DNA of 38,417 bases from Spirochaetaceae bacterium (GCA_003552985.1 PUPD01000100.1:1-38417); one strand, 5' to 3'. Counted from the first letter of the stretch, positions 23,154-31,978 are shown. Notes: generated from the letters alone by a model not told the origin. A program made the numbers and translations.

Positions 23154-23930
23154 CTACGGTTCCCGGACCAGTATACCCGGAAACCCAAGCTCCTCAAGAC
23201 TGCGGCGATACGATTCGATCTCGGTTCGAGGGACCTCCGGCAGCAGTACGCGATGGTTTCCCGCCTCGGTGGTCTCGATTGCAGCCGAAAAACCTTCGGC
23301 GGCCAGGCGGCGCTTCAGCGCCTCGGCGTTGCCGCGGCTACCGAAGGAAGCGATCTGGATGATCTGGTAATCCTTGATCTCCGGGTACTCGATGATCTCA
23401 AGCACTACCGGCGCAACGCCGCGACCGGCGATGCCGATTGCCTCGGCCGCCGCTCTGGAGAGATCGATTATTCGACCTTCAATGAACGGTCCGCGATCGT
23501 TGATTCTGACGGTAACTGTTGCCTCGGTCTCGGGGTTTACGACGCGCACTACGGTATCAAACGGCAGTGTGCGGTGAGCAGCGGTGAAGTCGTTGGTATC
23601 GAAGATCTCTCCGTTCGCCGTCATCCGCCCTTGGAACTTGCCCCCGTACCAGGAAGCGAGCCCGCGCTCCACATCGCGCACATCGTCGTGAGTATCGTCG
23701 TGCGTATCATGCAAGCGGCTCGAATCGTTCACCGCACTCGAACCATCCGGAACACCGCCCGGCAATCGCGGTTCCGGAAGCCGAGGCGCGGCGAAGGCCG
23801 GAGCAGCGAGCGGAACAGCAAAGAACGATAGCACGAGCGCAAGCCGCAGGAGTGTCGTGAAGGTCATATAGGAAGTATCGGCGCAGTGATCCCGGAGGTA
23901 AACTCTGTTGCGTGCGTCGGTTCGTTGCAT
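23154..23930 (-). CDS. rlpA: RlpA-like septal protein (DPBB and SPOR domains)
   Basis: An exported envelope protein of the RlpA family, which binds or cleaves peptidoglycan stripped of peptides at septa. The signal peptide (TFTTLLRLALVLSFF, cut after AFA) is followed by a low-complexity Asp/His-rich linker. Next comes a double-psi beta-barrel with ASWYGGKFQGRMTANGE, AAHRTLPF and INDRGPF, and a C-terminal SPOR domain (YQIIQIASFGSRGNAEAL). Starts at 23966, 23930 and 23867 are in frame. The 23867 ATG begins right at the signal peptide but has no ribosome site; 23930 has GGAGAG upstream and is used here with doubt. Followed immediately by the MFS-HEAT gene. Confidence 0.82.
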   Translation of the reverse strand: MQRTDARNRVYLRDHCADTSYMTFTTLLRLALVLSFFAVPLAAPAFAAPRLPEPRLPGGVPDGSSAVNDSSRLHDTHDDTHDDVRDVERGLASWYGGKFQGRMTANGEIFDTNDFTAAHRTLPFDTVVRVVNPETEATVTVRINDRGPFIEGRIIDLSRAAAEAIGIAGRGVAPVVLEIIEYPEIKDYQIIQIASFGSRGNAEALKRRLAAEGFSAAIETTEAGNHRVLLPEVPRTEIESYRRSLEELGFPGILVREP

Positions 23931-23953
23931 CGCGAGAGGCTCTCCACTATAAT
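23925..23953 (+). promoter_or_regulatory. promoter of lysS with perfect -10
   Basis: TTGCAT (23925-23930), a 17-base spacer and a perfect TATAAT (23948-23953). Transcription would start near 23960, only about five bases before the lysS ATG at 23965, and no Shine-Dalgarno sequence is present. Confidence 0.6.
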
Positions 23954-23964
23954 GCGCAATCATC

Positions 23965-25602
23965 ATGAGCAGCTCTAAGAATCAGGCCGGATCGCACGCT
24001 CAGCCGGTGCATTGGGCGGATATTAACGCCGAGAAGATTGTGCGTGAAAAGGACGCTTCGGCCCGGCGGGGACGCGACCATTACACCTGCGCCTCGGGGA
24101 TCACGCCCTCGGGAACGGTACACATCGGAAACTTCCGCGAGATTATCTCGGTGGACCTGGTAGTTCGCGCGCTGCGCGCCCGCGGCCACCATGTCCGGTT
24201 CGTCTACTCCTGGGACGACTATGACGTGTTTCGCCGTGTTCCGAGCACCATGTCCGACCGCGAACGCTTTGAGCAGTATCTGCGTATGCCGATTACTCTG
24301 GTTCCGGATCCGACCGGCGGGGAGCAGAGCTTCGCCGCCGCAAATGAGCGCGAGCTGGAGGCTTTGCTCGATGTGGTCGGCATAGCGCCGGAGTACATCT
24401 ATCAGGAACAACGATATCGAAGCTCGGCTTATGCCGAAGGCATTCGTACCGCCTTGGAAAAACGCGAGAAGATTCGGGAAATCCTCAACCGCCATCGCAG
24501 CGAGCCGTTGCCCGCCGACTGGTGGCCGGTAGCAGTGTTCAGCGGCTTCACCAATAAGGATACCACTACGGTGCTTGATTGGGACGGCGAGTGGGAGCTA
24601 ACCTACCGCTGCGAGGAGACCGGTAATACCGAGACCATCGATCTACGCAGCACCGGACTCGCGAAGCTGCCTTGGCGGATAGACTGGCCGATGCGCTGGG
24701 CATATGAGTCGGTTGATTTTGAACCGGCCGGAAAGGACCATCATTCCGAAGGCGGGAGCTTTGATACGGCGCGGGAGATCGTGCGCGAGGTTTACGACTA
24801 CGAGCCGCCGGTGACGTTTCAATACGATTTTCTAAGCATCAAAGGTAGAGGCGGTAAGATCTCCTCGTCGACCGGGGAGGTCATCGGGCTGCGTGAAGTG
24901 CTGGAGGTGTACCAGCCGGAGCTGGTGCGTTATCTATTCGCCGGAACGCGTCCCAACACCGAGTTCGCGATTTCGTTCGATCTCGATGTCATCAAGATCT
25001 ATGAAGACTACGATAAATGCGAGCGCATATACTTCGGGCTCGAGCGGGTGAACGAGAAGCGCCGAGCAAAAGAGGCTCGTATCTACGAGTTATCGCAGGC
25101 GCACGAGGTTCCTGAGCGCATGCCTCCGCAGCTTGCCTTTCGCCACCTGTGCAATCAGGTACAGATAGCAGACGGTAATGCGGCGAAAGCGCTCGAGCTT
25201 GCGCTCGGCGTGGAGACTGTCGGGGAGCTTACGGCGGTGGAGCGCCGGCGCCTCGAACAGCGCGCTGCCTGCGCCCTGGCGTGGGTAAGGCGCTTCGCGC
25301 CGGACGAGTATCGGTTTCAGCTCGCCCGCGCCGACGGCGATCCAGTCGCGCTCCAGGAGCACGAGCGGCGCGCGGTTCTGGCTGTGCGTGAGCTGATCGA
25401 ACAACGCTTCGATGCGCTCGACGAGAAAGAGCTACAGCAGGAGCTATACGATGCGGCACGCACGGTCGGCATCGAGCCGAAGGAGCTCTTCCTGACAATG
25501 TACCGGGTTTTGGTCGGCAAGGAGCAGGGGCCTCGGTTGGCGGGGTTCCTGAAGACCATCGGGCGCGAGCGTTGCCTCGCGATCCTGGGACAATACCGAT
25601 AA
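23965..25602 (+). CDS. lysS: class I lysyl-tRNA synthetase
   Basis: A 545-residue synthetase with a Rossmann catalytic domain: HIGN at 53-56 (TVHIGNFRE) and KISSS at 298-302. Both motifs belong to class I enzymes; most bacteria use an unrelated class II LysRS. Spirochaetes, some alphaproteobacteria and archaea carry this form. The C-terminal helical anticodon-binding domain starts near 380. The protein begins with MSSSKNQ before the conserved VHWAD. The message appears leaderless or nearly so (perfect -10 twelve bases before the ATG). rpiA follows 23 bases downstream. Confidence 0.95.
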   Translation: MSSSKNQAGSHAQPVHWADINAEKIVREKDASARRGRDHYTCASGITPSGTVHIGNFREIISVDLVVRALRARGHHVRFVYSWDDYDVFRRVPSTMSDRERFEQYLRMPITLVPDPTGGEQSFAAANERELEALLDVVGIAPEYIYQEQRYRSSAYAEGIRTALEKREKIREILNRHRSEPLPADWWPVAVFSGFTNKDTTTVLDWDGEWELTYRCEETGNTETIDLRSTGLAKLPWRIDWPMRWAYESVDFEPAGKDHHSEGGSFDTAREIVREVYDYEPPVTFQYDFLSIKGRGGKISSSTGEVIGLREVLEVYQPELVRYLFAGTRPNTEFAISFDLDVIKIYEDYDKCERIYFGLERVNEKRRAKEARIYELSQAHEVPERMPPQLAFRHLCNQVQIADGNAAKALELALGVETVGELTAVERRRLEQRAACALAWVRRFAPDEYRFQLARADGDPVALQEHERRAVLAVRELIEQRFDALDEKELQQELYDAARTVGIEPKELFLTMYRVLVGKEQGPRLAGFLKTIGRERCLAILGQYR

Positions 25603-25625
25603 GAGAAAGAAGGACTCAACAGACG

Positions 25626-26327
25626 ATGGATGAACAGGAGCTGAAGCAGCAGCTCGGCAGACGCGCAGTCGATGACTTTGTGCGCAGCGGCATGCGGGTG
25701 GGCCTCGGTACCGGGTCTACGGCTATCCACGCGGTCAGGCGGCTAGCCGAGAAGCTGAACTCCGGAGAGCTCGACAACGTGGCTTGCGTGGCAACCAGCA
25801 GTCAGACCGAGATGGAGTGTGAGGATCTCGGATTGCCGATTTACAGTCTGAACCACGCCCACATCGGGGCAATGCTCGATGTGACGATCGACGGAGCGGA
25901 CGAGATCGAGCCCTCGGGCAGCCTCTGTAAAGGCGGGGGCGGGGCGCTCACCCTCGAGAAGATCGTGGCCTACAACTCAAAGCGGATGGTCATTGTCGCC
26001 GAAGAGCGCAAGTACGTCGCTGAGCTCGGAAAGACCTTCCCGATTTCGGTCGAGGTAGTGCGTGAAGCGCGCGTAACGGCGACGCGGGCGCTCGAGGCGA
26101 TGGGAGGCTCGGTGACTCTGCGCATGGCTCAACGGAAGATGGGCCCGGTGATCACCGACAACGGATGCATCATCCTCGACACCTTGTTCGCACATTCGTT
26201 CGACGCGGTAGCGCTCGAGCGCGAGCTGAACGCCGTGCCGGGGGTGCTGGAGAACGGGCTGTTCACCGGGAGGCAGTATACCGTCTATCTCGCTAAGCCG
26301 GACGGATCGCTACGGGTGTTGGAATGA
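25626..26327 (+). CDS. rpiA: ribose-5-phosphate isomerase A
   Basis: A 233-residue enzyme interconverting ribose 5-phosphate and ribulose 5-phosphate in the pentose phosphate pathway. The phosphate-binding GLGTGSTA (about 26-33), DGADEI (about 82-87) and CKGGGGALTLEK (catalytic acid/base region) are conserved. The ATG at 25626 is chosen; the upstream in-frame start at 25572 lies inside lysS. AAGGA lies about 11 bases before the ATG, longer than usual. The gene is convergent with era. Confidence 0.93.
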   Translation: MDEQELKQQLGRRAVDDFVRSGMRVGLGTGSTAIHAVRRLAEKLNSGELDNVACVATSSQTEMECEDLGLPIYSLNHAHIGAMLDVTIDGADEIEPSGSLCKGGGGALTLEKIVAYNSKRMVIVAEERKYVAELGKTFPISVEVVREARVTATRALEAMGGSVTLRMAQRKMGPVITDNGCIILDTLFAHSFDAVALERELNAVPGVLENGLFTGRQYTVYLAKPDGSLRVLE

Positions 26328-26397
26328 TCGCTCAGGCCGGGTGAGCGGCTCGGCGAGCACGCAGCACGGCGAGCAAGCGGCACGCAGCGCGGCCGGG

Positions 26398-27333
26398 TCA
26401 GCGCACGAGCCGCGTGAGCAGGTGTTCCTGCGTGCGCCATCCGGGATTGACCTTCACACGGAGGTCGAGGTGAATGCGGTATGGGAACACCCGCGCAATC
26501 TCACGTTGGGCTGTTTGCCGGATGACCTTGATGCGGCTGCCGCCTTTGCCGACGAGAATCCCTTTCTGGCTTTCACGTTCCACGATCAGAAACGCCCGAA
26601 TCCATAGCATCTGCTCTTCGGGGCCGTCCGATTCCGCCCGGCGTGCGCTGCCGGCATTGTCCAGCTCATGGATCTCCATATCGCTGATCTCGACGTACAG
26701 CCCGTGCGGAACCTCTTCACGCGTCTGCAGCACTGCCTGCTCCCGAATGAGCTCCGCCACCCGGAACTCGGGGTCTTGATCGGTATAGTACTCCTCCGGA
26801 TAGAGCGGCGCACCTTCGGGAAGCGCTCTGAACACAGAATCGCGGAGGTCGCTCAGTCCGTCACCGCGAACGGCCGACGTCTCTACCACCGCCGCGTTCG
26901 GCAGCGTCTGTGTGATCAGTGTACGGTGATCACGCCCTCCGGCCCGCGGCAGATCGAGCTTGTTCAAACACGCCACAATCGGCAGCTCTACGGCGGCCAG
27001 AAGCTCGGCGATGTACTCTTCCTCGCGACCCACGGCGCGGGACAGGTCGAGCACATACAGCACCGCTTCGACCTCCTCGAGACTGGCGGTGACCAGCTCG
27101 CGTAGGTGCCGGTTCAAACGCTTGCGCGAGTGATGGAGCCCCGGCGTGTCGAGGAACACCGCCTGTCCGAGCTCGCAGCTGAGTATCCCGCGGATGCGGT
27201 TGCGCGTGGTCTGGGGAACCGGAGATACAATCGAAACCTTGTGACCGCATAGCGCGTTTATCAGGCTTGATTTGCCGGCCGACGGACGTCCAACGACCGC
27301 GACGAATCCCGATTTCAACGGCAGTTCTTTCAT
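26398..27333 (-). CDS. era: GTPase Era
   Basis: A 311-residue GTPase that binds 16S rRNA and supports small-subunit assembly. G1 GRPSAGKSS (about 15-23), G2 region PQTTRNRIRG, G3 DTPG and G4 NKLD are intact. The C-terminal KH domain has ILVGKGGSRIKVIRQTAQREI. An Asn/Ala/Arg stretch in the KH region (about 220-235) looks like a small insertion. The ATG at 27333 is preferred to a GTG one codon upstream. It is divergent from clpP with overlapping -10 elements between them. Confidence 0.94.
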   Translation of the reverse strand: MKELPLKSGFVAVVGRPSAGKSSLINALCGHKVSIVSPVPQTTRNRIRGILSCELGQAVFLDTPGLHHSRKRLNRHLRELVTASLEEVEAVLYVLDLSRAVGREEEYIAELLAAVELPIVACLNKLDLPRAGGRDHRTLITQTLPNAAVVETSAVRGDGLSDLRDSVFRALPEGAPLYPEEYYTDQDPEFRVAELIREQAVLQTREEVPHGLYVEISDMEIHELDNAGSARRAESDGPEEQMLWIRAFLIVERESQKGILVGKGGSRIKVIRQTAQREIARVFPYRIHLDLRVKVNPGWRTQEHLLTRLVR

Positions 27334-27348
27334 CACATTGTAATTCCT

Positions 27349-27356
27349 AGTATATT
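27349..27356. promoter_or_regulatory. overlapping divergent -10 elements between era and clpP
   Basis: The palindrome-like CCTAGTATATTAGG (27346-27359) contains TATATT on the plus strand (27351-27356, 5 of 6) for clpP and TATACT on the minus strand (27354-27349, 5 of 6) for era. No good -35 is seen for either, so only one may be real. Both start sites would fit the gene positions. Confidence 0.3.
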
Positions 27357-27413
27357 AGGCGCTGTTACGAAATAGCCACGAGACACATTACCGCAACCAG
27401 GGAGCAGTCTACT

Positions 27414-28034
27414 ATGCAGAACCGAGTGAGGTCCATAAACGCAACCAACCAAACCGAAGACGATCAGCGCGACGATAACGAACGGGGGGCCGAGCTGCTG
27501 ATGCAGCGCATGCTCAAGACGCGTACCATACTGGTGTCGGGCGAGATCAACAAGAACCTCGCTGAACGCGTCGTGCGGCAGCTGTTCCTGCTGGAGGACG
27601 CCGGCGATGACCCGGTACGGGTCTTCATCGACTCTCCGGGCGGCGACGCCGATGCAGGCTATGCGATCTTCGATATGCTGCGGTTCATCAAACCGCCGGT
27701 ATATACGGTCGGAATGGGGCTGGTGGCAAGCGCCGGCGCGCTGATCCTCCTGGCGGCAGAGAAGCAATACCGTTTCGGGTTGCCGAACTCACACTATCTG
27801 ATTCATCAGCCGAGCTCGGTAATGCGCGGTGTTGCCACCGACATCGAGATACACGCGCGCGAAATCGAGCGTACGCGGGCGCGCATAAATAAGCTGATTG
27901 CCGAAGAAACCGGCCAGGAGCTCGTAAAGGTTGAGAAAGACACCGATCGCGATTTCTGGATGGGGGCCGAAGAAGCGCAGGACTACGGGCTTATAAGTCG
28001 GATCGTGGCAAAGAGAACCGAAGTTGAGCCATGA
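27414..28034 (+). CDS. clpP: ATP-dependent Clp protease proteolytic subunit, divergent paralogue
   Basis: A 206-residue ClpP. The catalytic Ser106 lies in GLVASAG and His131 in 'YLIHQPS'; the Asp lies in the DTDRDFWM segment (about 176-182) before AEEAQDYGLI. The sequence around Ser differs from the standard GMAASM, and there is an N-terminal extension rich in Asp/Asn instead of a usual propeptide. This resembles the second ClpP paralogue found in spirochaetes. No clpX or tig lies beside it; instead the start of purC overlaps its stop (ATGA), so the two are co-translated. Confidence 0.88.
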   Translation: MQNRVRSINATNQTEDDQRDDNERGAELLMQRMLKTRTILVSGEINKNLAERVVRQLFLLEDAGDDPVRVFIDSPGGDADAGYAIFDMLRFIKPPVYTVGMGLVASAGALILLAAEKQYRFGLPNSHYLIHQPSSVMRGVATDIEIHAREIERTRARINKLIAEETGQELVKVEKDTDRDFWMGAEEAQDYGLISRIVAKRTEVEP

Positions 28035-29005
28035 CCGAGCCGCATATGCCGCCGAACGACCCTGTCCCGTTTCCGGGGCTCGAGGCGCTGGACCTTCCCA
28101 GGTTCGTCCGCTACGAGCGAGGGAAGGTGAGGGACCTAATCGCTGTTGGTGATACGCTGATTATCACCTCCAGCGACCGGGTATCGGCGTTCGATCGGGT
28201 GCTTGATCTGGTTCCTGCGAAAGGTGAGATCCTGTCGCGGTTGTCGAGCTTCTGGTTTGCGAGCACGCAGCACATCATTGAGAACCATATACTCCGCGAA
28301 CTCACCGGGCGTACGGTGTTGGTGAGGCGTTGTGAGCCGTTGCCGGTTGAGGTGGTGATTCGGGGGTACCTGACCGGCTCGGCCTGGCGCGACTATCGTG
28401 CCGGAAGACCGGTATCCGGTGTGCGGCTGCCCGATGGGCTGCGCCGTAACGAGCGCCTTCCGGAGCCGATTTTAACACCGTCCACAAAGGAGCAGTTCGG
28501 GAAGCACGACCGCCCGATTGCGCGCGAAGAGTTGATCGAACGCGGGCTGGTCTCGGAATCCGTGTGGCGCCGGGTCGAAGAAGCGGCTCACCAGCTGTTT
28601 CAGTACGGATCGGCCTATGCCGCTGACCGCGGCCTGATTCTGGTCGATACGAAGTACGAGTTCGGCATGCTTGACGGAGCGCTGGTTCTGATCGACGAGC
28701 TTCATACGCCGGATTCTTCGCGGTTCTGGGAGGTCGACAGCTACGAAGCACTCCTGGAGAAAGGCGCGCAGCCGCAGATGCTCGACAAGGAGTACCTGCG
28801 GCTCTGGCTGATGGAGCGTGGTTTCCACGGCGAGGGCTCAGCGCCCCCGATCCCGCCTGAAGTGATCGGAGAGCTGGGAAACCGGTACCAGTCGCTGTTC
28901 AACCGCCTCACCGGCGAGAATTTCTCTCCGAAACACACCTCAAGCGAAGCGGAACGAGCCGCAATCCTGTCTCTATTGAGTGAGGAGGGAGAGACAACCT
29001 CATAA
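28031..29005 (+). CDS. purC: phosphoribosylaminoimidazole-succinocarboxamide synthase
   Basis: A 324-residue SAICAR synthetase of purine biosynthesis, of the longer eukaryote-like form (about 300 residues) rather than the 240-residue E. coli type. Signatures: GKVRDLI near 31-37, 'SDRVSAFD', 'EVVIRGYLTGSAW', 'LVDTKYEFG' and 'LIDELHTPDSSRFW'. It overlaps the clpP stop by four bases and is followed 33 bases later by an endonuclease-family lipoprotein gene. No other pur genes are in the window. Confidence 0.95.
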   Translation: MTEPHMPPNDPVPFPGLEALDLPRFVRYERGKVRDLIAVGDTLIITSSDRVSAFDRVLDLVPAKGEILSRLSSFWFASTQHIIENHILRELTGRTVLVRRCEPLPVEVVIRGYLTGSAWRDYRAGRPVSGVRLPDGLRRNERLPEPILTPSTKEQFGKHDRPIAREELIERGLVSESVWRRVEEAAHQLFQYGSAYAADRGLILVDTKYEFGMLDGALVLIDELHTPDSSRFWEVDSYEALLEKGAQPQMLDKEYLRLWLMERGFHGEGSAPPIPPEVIGELGNRYQSLFNRLTGENFSPKHTSSEAERAAILSLLSEEGETTS

Positions 29006-29038
29006 CCGCCCTCCTCGAGCATTTAGGGGAGGTGCGGT

Positions 29039-30100
29039 ATGCGTCTGATGCAGGTGAAGGCCGCGACGGCAGTGACGTTGGTGGCCCTGTCCATGGGCTG
29101 CGACCTGATCGAGGGTCGTGGCTCCGGCAGCGCCGTGATCACGGTGATGAGCTACAACGTCGAGAACTTGTTCGACGATGTCTCGGACGGGACCGAGTTC
29201 CACGGCTTCGACCCGGCGCGTGACGATTGGGACACACGCAGTTACCGGGCTAAGCTCGACAACGTCACCGCGGTGATAGAAGCGGCTGTTCCCGGCGGTC
29301 CTGATATCCTCGCTCTGCAGGAAGTGGAGAATCGACGCACCCTGACCACGCTCACCGAGGAGTATCTGGGCCGGATGGGCTACGTTGATGCGGTGATGGT
29401 GCCGGTGCCCGGAATCGCGTTCAACGTGGCGCTGCTGTCCCGGTTTCCGGTGCGGCGTGTCGCGTCTCATCGCCTGCGTCCTGACCCTCCGGCGCGGTTA
29501 CGCAACATTCTGGAGGTCGAGCTTGCGATCGAAGACCAGCGTCTGATCGTGTTCGTGAATCACTGGAAATCAAAGTTCGGTGGGGGCGCTGCGCTGACTG
29601 AGCCGCTGCGCGTGGCCGCGTCGGAGTTGCTGCGGCTGCGGCTGCATGAGCTCCTTTCCGAGGACTCCGGAACGCAGGTCATCGTCTTAGGTGATCTGAA
29701 CCTCAGTTACGACGAATACCGACGAATCGAAAAAGACTATCAGACCGCCCTGATACCGAAGAGCAGCAGCTACCCTGAGACCTTTCACGGGTCAAGCATC
29801 TTTCTGACCGACTCGGTGGACCGGGCCGGGCTTCGCGGTGAAAAGGTGGTGCTGTACACGCCGTGGAAGGGGAGCGACTATCGTGGCAGTTATGTGTACC
29901 AGGGCGAGTGGTACACCATCGACCACATGCTCTTCAGCCCGGCGTTGCTCACTCAGGAGGGGCTGCAACTAGAGAGGTTCACCGTTGTGAAGGACGAGTT
30001 CATGCTCAACCGTTTCGGGGAACCGCTGCGCTGGGATACCGCCACGCGCAGCGGCTTTTCGGATCATCTGCCGTTACTGGCGCGCCTGCGGCGTGAGTGA
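29039..30100 (+). CDS. endonuclease/exonuclease/phosphatase-family lipoprotein
   Basis: A 353-residue exported protein with a lipoprotein signal (hydrophobic 8-19, lipobox LSMGC, Cys near 21). The metal-dependent EEP fold is intact: MSYNVENLFD, LQEVEN (catalytic Glu), VFVNHWKSK, GDLN (Asp/Asn) and a final SDHLPL (catalytic His). Such proteins act on DNA, RNA, sphingolipids or phosphoinositides; lipid anchoring suggests an extracytoplasmic substrate and possibly nutrient scavenging. It resembles the 'NVENLFD' subgroup seen near extracellular nucleases. A strong ribosome site (GGGGAGGT) precedes the ATG. Confidence 0.88.
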   Translation: MRLMQVKAATAVTLVALSMGCDLIEGRGSGSAVITVMSYNVENLFDDVSDGTEFHGFDPARDDWDTRSYRAKLDNVTAVIEAAVPGGPDILALQEVENRRTLTTLTEEYLGRMGYVDAVMVPVPGIAFNVALLSRFPVRRVASHRLRPDPPARLRNILEVELAIEDQRLIVFVNHWKSKFGGGAALTEPLRVAASELLRLRLHELLSEDSGTQVIVLGDLNLSYDEYRRIEKDYQTALIPKSSSYPETFHGSSIFLTDSVDRAGLRGEKVVLYTPWKGSDYRGSYVYQGEWYTIDHMLFSPALLTQEGLQLERFTVVKDEFMLNRFGEPLRWDTATRSGFSDHLPLLARLRRE

Positions 30101-30119
30101 CGATCGGGCAATCGCCGGC

Positions 30120-31043
30120 TTACCACACCCCGAGCTCGCGCATCCTCGCCTCGAGCTCCGCTTTCCACCCTTGATTGGCGCGTGGGTTCGCCGGGCTGGG
30201 GTGCAGGATCTCGGCAACCTGCGGGCAAGACACCGGAAACGGCGGTTCCGCGGCTTCGTTGCCCGCGGCATCACGCCCGGCGGGTTGCGCCGCGGCCGCT
30301 CGCCCTGTCGCCTGGTCGGCTGCATGTCGCTCGACTACTCGCTCGAGCTGCCGGCAGGCGTAGCGCCCGACGCCGAGAACAATCCGCGGCTGCAGTATCC
30401 TAAGCACGGCCGCGGCGTGACGGTCGCAGGCGGCGGTGAGGGCGTCGCGTTCCGGGCGTGTGAGTTTGTCCGGGGTGCGGTTGCGTCCGCCGGACTCCAT
30501 GAACAGGAGGGGGCAGTAGTTCGCTACGAAGTGGCTTGCGAAGAACCGCTCCGCGGTGTGAAAGCGATCGCGAAACGCCCCCCATAGCCGGCGCCCGCTG
30601 ACCTCGCTGCGGCCGCAGGCGAGCCCCTCAACCGGGCGTTTGGGGTGCTGCTCGGCCGGAGCACCGATCGGCTCGTTGAGTCTCAGCCAGTCGCGCACTG
30701 CAGCCACCTCACCGAACGGCACCCCGGGTTGCGCCATGCCCCACGGACCCGGGTTCATACCGAAGAACACAACCTCCCTGGGCCCGCGAGCGAACGTGCG
30801 CAGGTAGGCGGCGTGCATCGCGAAGGCGTAGCTCAATGGATTGTACACATGCGTGACCGGCTCACCGAACGAAAGGGAGTCCACAGCGTCGCGGAGCTCG
30901 GTAGCGGCGGCGACGAGCGCTTCGGCTACGGCACTGTCACCGGCACTGGCACTGGGGCGGGCGCTGTGGCCGGTGCTGTAGGCGGCGCTATCACTGCGGT
31001 CGGCGTTGGCGGACCCGCAGGATGGTTGCGAAGATGCGCTCAT
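30120..31043 (-). CDS. single-strand-selective uracil-DNA glycosylase, SMUG1-like
   Basis: A 307-residue protein with SMUG1 hallmarks: FGMNPGPWGMAQPGVPFGEV (uracil pocket, about 93-112), 'HPKRPVEGLACGRSEVSGRRLWG' and the second active-site motif 'LHPSPANPRANQGW' near the C-terminus. It removes uracil and oxidised pyrimidines from DNA. The first about 40 residues are Ser/Ala-rich and unconserved, and an Ala/Arg-rich insert lies just before the HPSP motif. The start is uncertain since no ribosome site is seen before the ATG at 31043. SMUG1 is uncommon in bacteria, so its presence is notable. Convergent with the preceding gene, divergent from rsmE. Confidence 0.85.
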   Translation of the reverse strand: MSASSQPSCGSANADRSDSAAYSTGHSARPSASAGDSAVAEALVAAATELRDAVDSLSFGEPVTHVYNPLSYAFAMHAAYLRTFARGPREVVFFGMNPGPWGMAQPGVPFGEVAAVRDWLRLNEPIGAPAEQHPKRPVEGLACGRSEVSGRRLWGAFRDRFHTAERFFASHFVANYCPLLFMESGGRNRTPDKLTRPERDALTAACDRHAAAVLRILQPRIVLGVGRYACRQLERVVERHAADQATGRAAAAQPAGRDAAGNEAAEPPFPVSCPQVAEILHPSPANPRANQGWKAELEARMRELGVW

Positions 31044-31135
31044 GACGGCACTGTAGCACGCAGCGCGTCACGGGACAATTCGGCCTCACCGCGGCGCCGC
31101 GGCCGTCCGGCCTCCTCCGGCAACTGCTGCTCAGA

Positions 31136-31165
31136 TTGACAGCCGATGACGCCTAGCCGTATAGT
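31136..31165 (+). promoter_or_regulatory. strong promoter of rsmE
   Basis: A perfect TTGACA (31136-31141), an 18-base spacer and TATAGT (31160-31165). Transcription should start near 31172, about eight bases before the ATG at 31180, with no Shine-Dalgarno sequence in between. Confidence 0.7.
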
Positions 31166-31179
31166 AACCGTTCAAATTC

Positions 31180-31926
31180 ATGAATCTTGTGTTATTCGAC
31201 TCCCGTGAGTGCTCGGGTCGCCCCGAGGACGGAATCGTACTCCCGCTGACCGATAAACGCGCGCAGCATCTGCTGAGAGTCCTCAAGCTCGGTGAGAAAG
31301 GTCGTTTCCGCGCCGGCTTTATCAACGGACCGCGCGGTACCGCCGAGCTCATTCAACGCACCGAGGACGAGCTTCGGATCCGGTTTCAGGCCGAGGAGCA
31401 TCCACCGGAAAACGCGCCGCTATACCTGCTGCTAGGGCATCCGCGCCCAATACAGCTGCAGCGAGTGCTGCGCGAGCTGGCCGCAATCGGCATCGCCGAG
31501 GTGGTGGTGGGTCATACTGAGCTCGGCGAACGCTCGTACTTTCAGAGCTCCATCTGGCAGGGTGACACCGTCTCGAGATTGCTGATTGAGGGCTGCGCGC
31601 AAGGCGGCGGGACCTGTTTGCCCGGGGTGGTGCGCGAACACACGCTTAAACGCGCGCTCGCGCGTGTTGAGACACTTGATCCGGTCCCGGCAACACGGCT
31701 GTTCCTGCACCCGGCGGCCGGTGGAGTCCGTATCGGCGAGGTCGGCGTGCCGAGTCCGCCGGTTGTCCTTGCGGTGGGATCGGAACGTGGGTGGACCGAC
31801 TCCGAGGTAGCGCTGCTCGAGAACCACGCATACCGCCGGGTTCAGTTCGGTGATCGCGTGCTTCGCAGCGAGACCGCTGCGATTGTAGGTGCCGGAGTAT
31901 TGCTCGGCCGGCTCGGCCTGCTCTGA
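31180..31926 (+). CDS. rsmE: 16S rRNA (uracil1498-N3)-methyltransferase
   Basis: A 248-residue SPOUT methyltransferase that methylates U1498 of 16S rRNA. The N-terminal PUA-like part has KRAQHLLRVLKLGEKG. The knotted C-terminal domain has VGSERGWTDSEVALLE and 'GDRVLRSETAAIVG', which form the SAM site. The translation start lies about eight bases after the predicted transcription start. It precedes the decayed chemotaxis locus. Confidence 0.92.
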   Translation: MNLVLFDSRECSGRPEDGIVLPLTDKRAQHLLRVLKLGEKGRFRAGFINGPRGTAELIQRTEDELRIRFQAEEHPPENAPLYLLLGHPRPIQLQRVLRELAAIGIAEVVVGHTELGERSYFQSSIWQGDTVSRLLIEGCAQGGGTCLPGVVREHTLKRALARVETLDPVPATRLFLHPAAGGVRIGEVGVPSPPVVLAVGSERGWTDSEVALLENHAYRRVQFGDRVLRSETAAIVGAGVLLGRLGLL

Positions 31927-31978
31927 GCGACGTACACAATGTGCAAAACCACGAGCGGTATGCTACTCTGGGCCATAA

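Noticed and set aside
26328-26400. Repeated GCGAGCA/GCACGCAG-like bases between rpiA and era as a possible repeat array
   Set aside because: The copies are short, irregular and reflect G+C-rich composition; no regular unit or spacer pattern exists.
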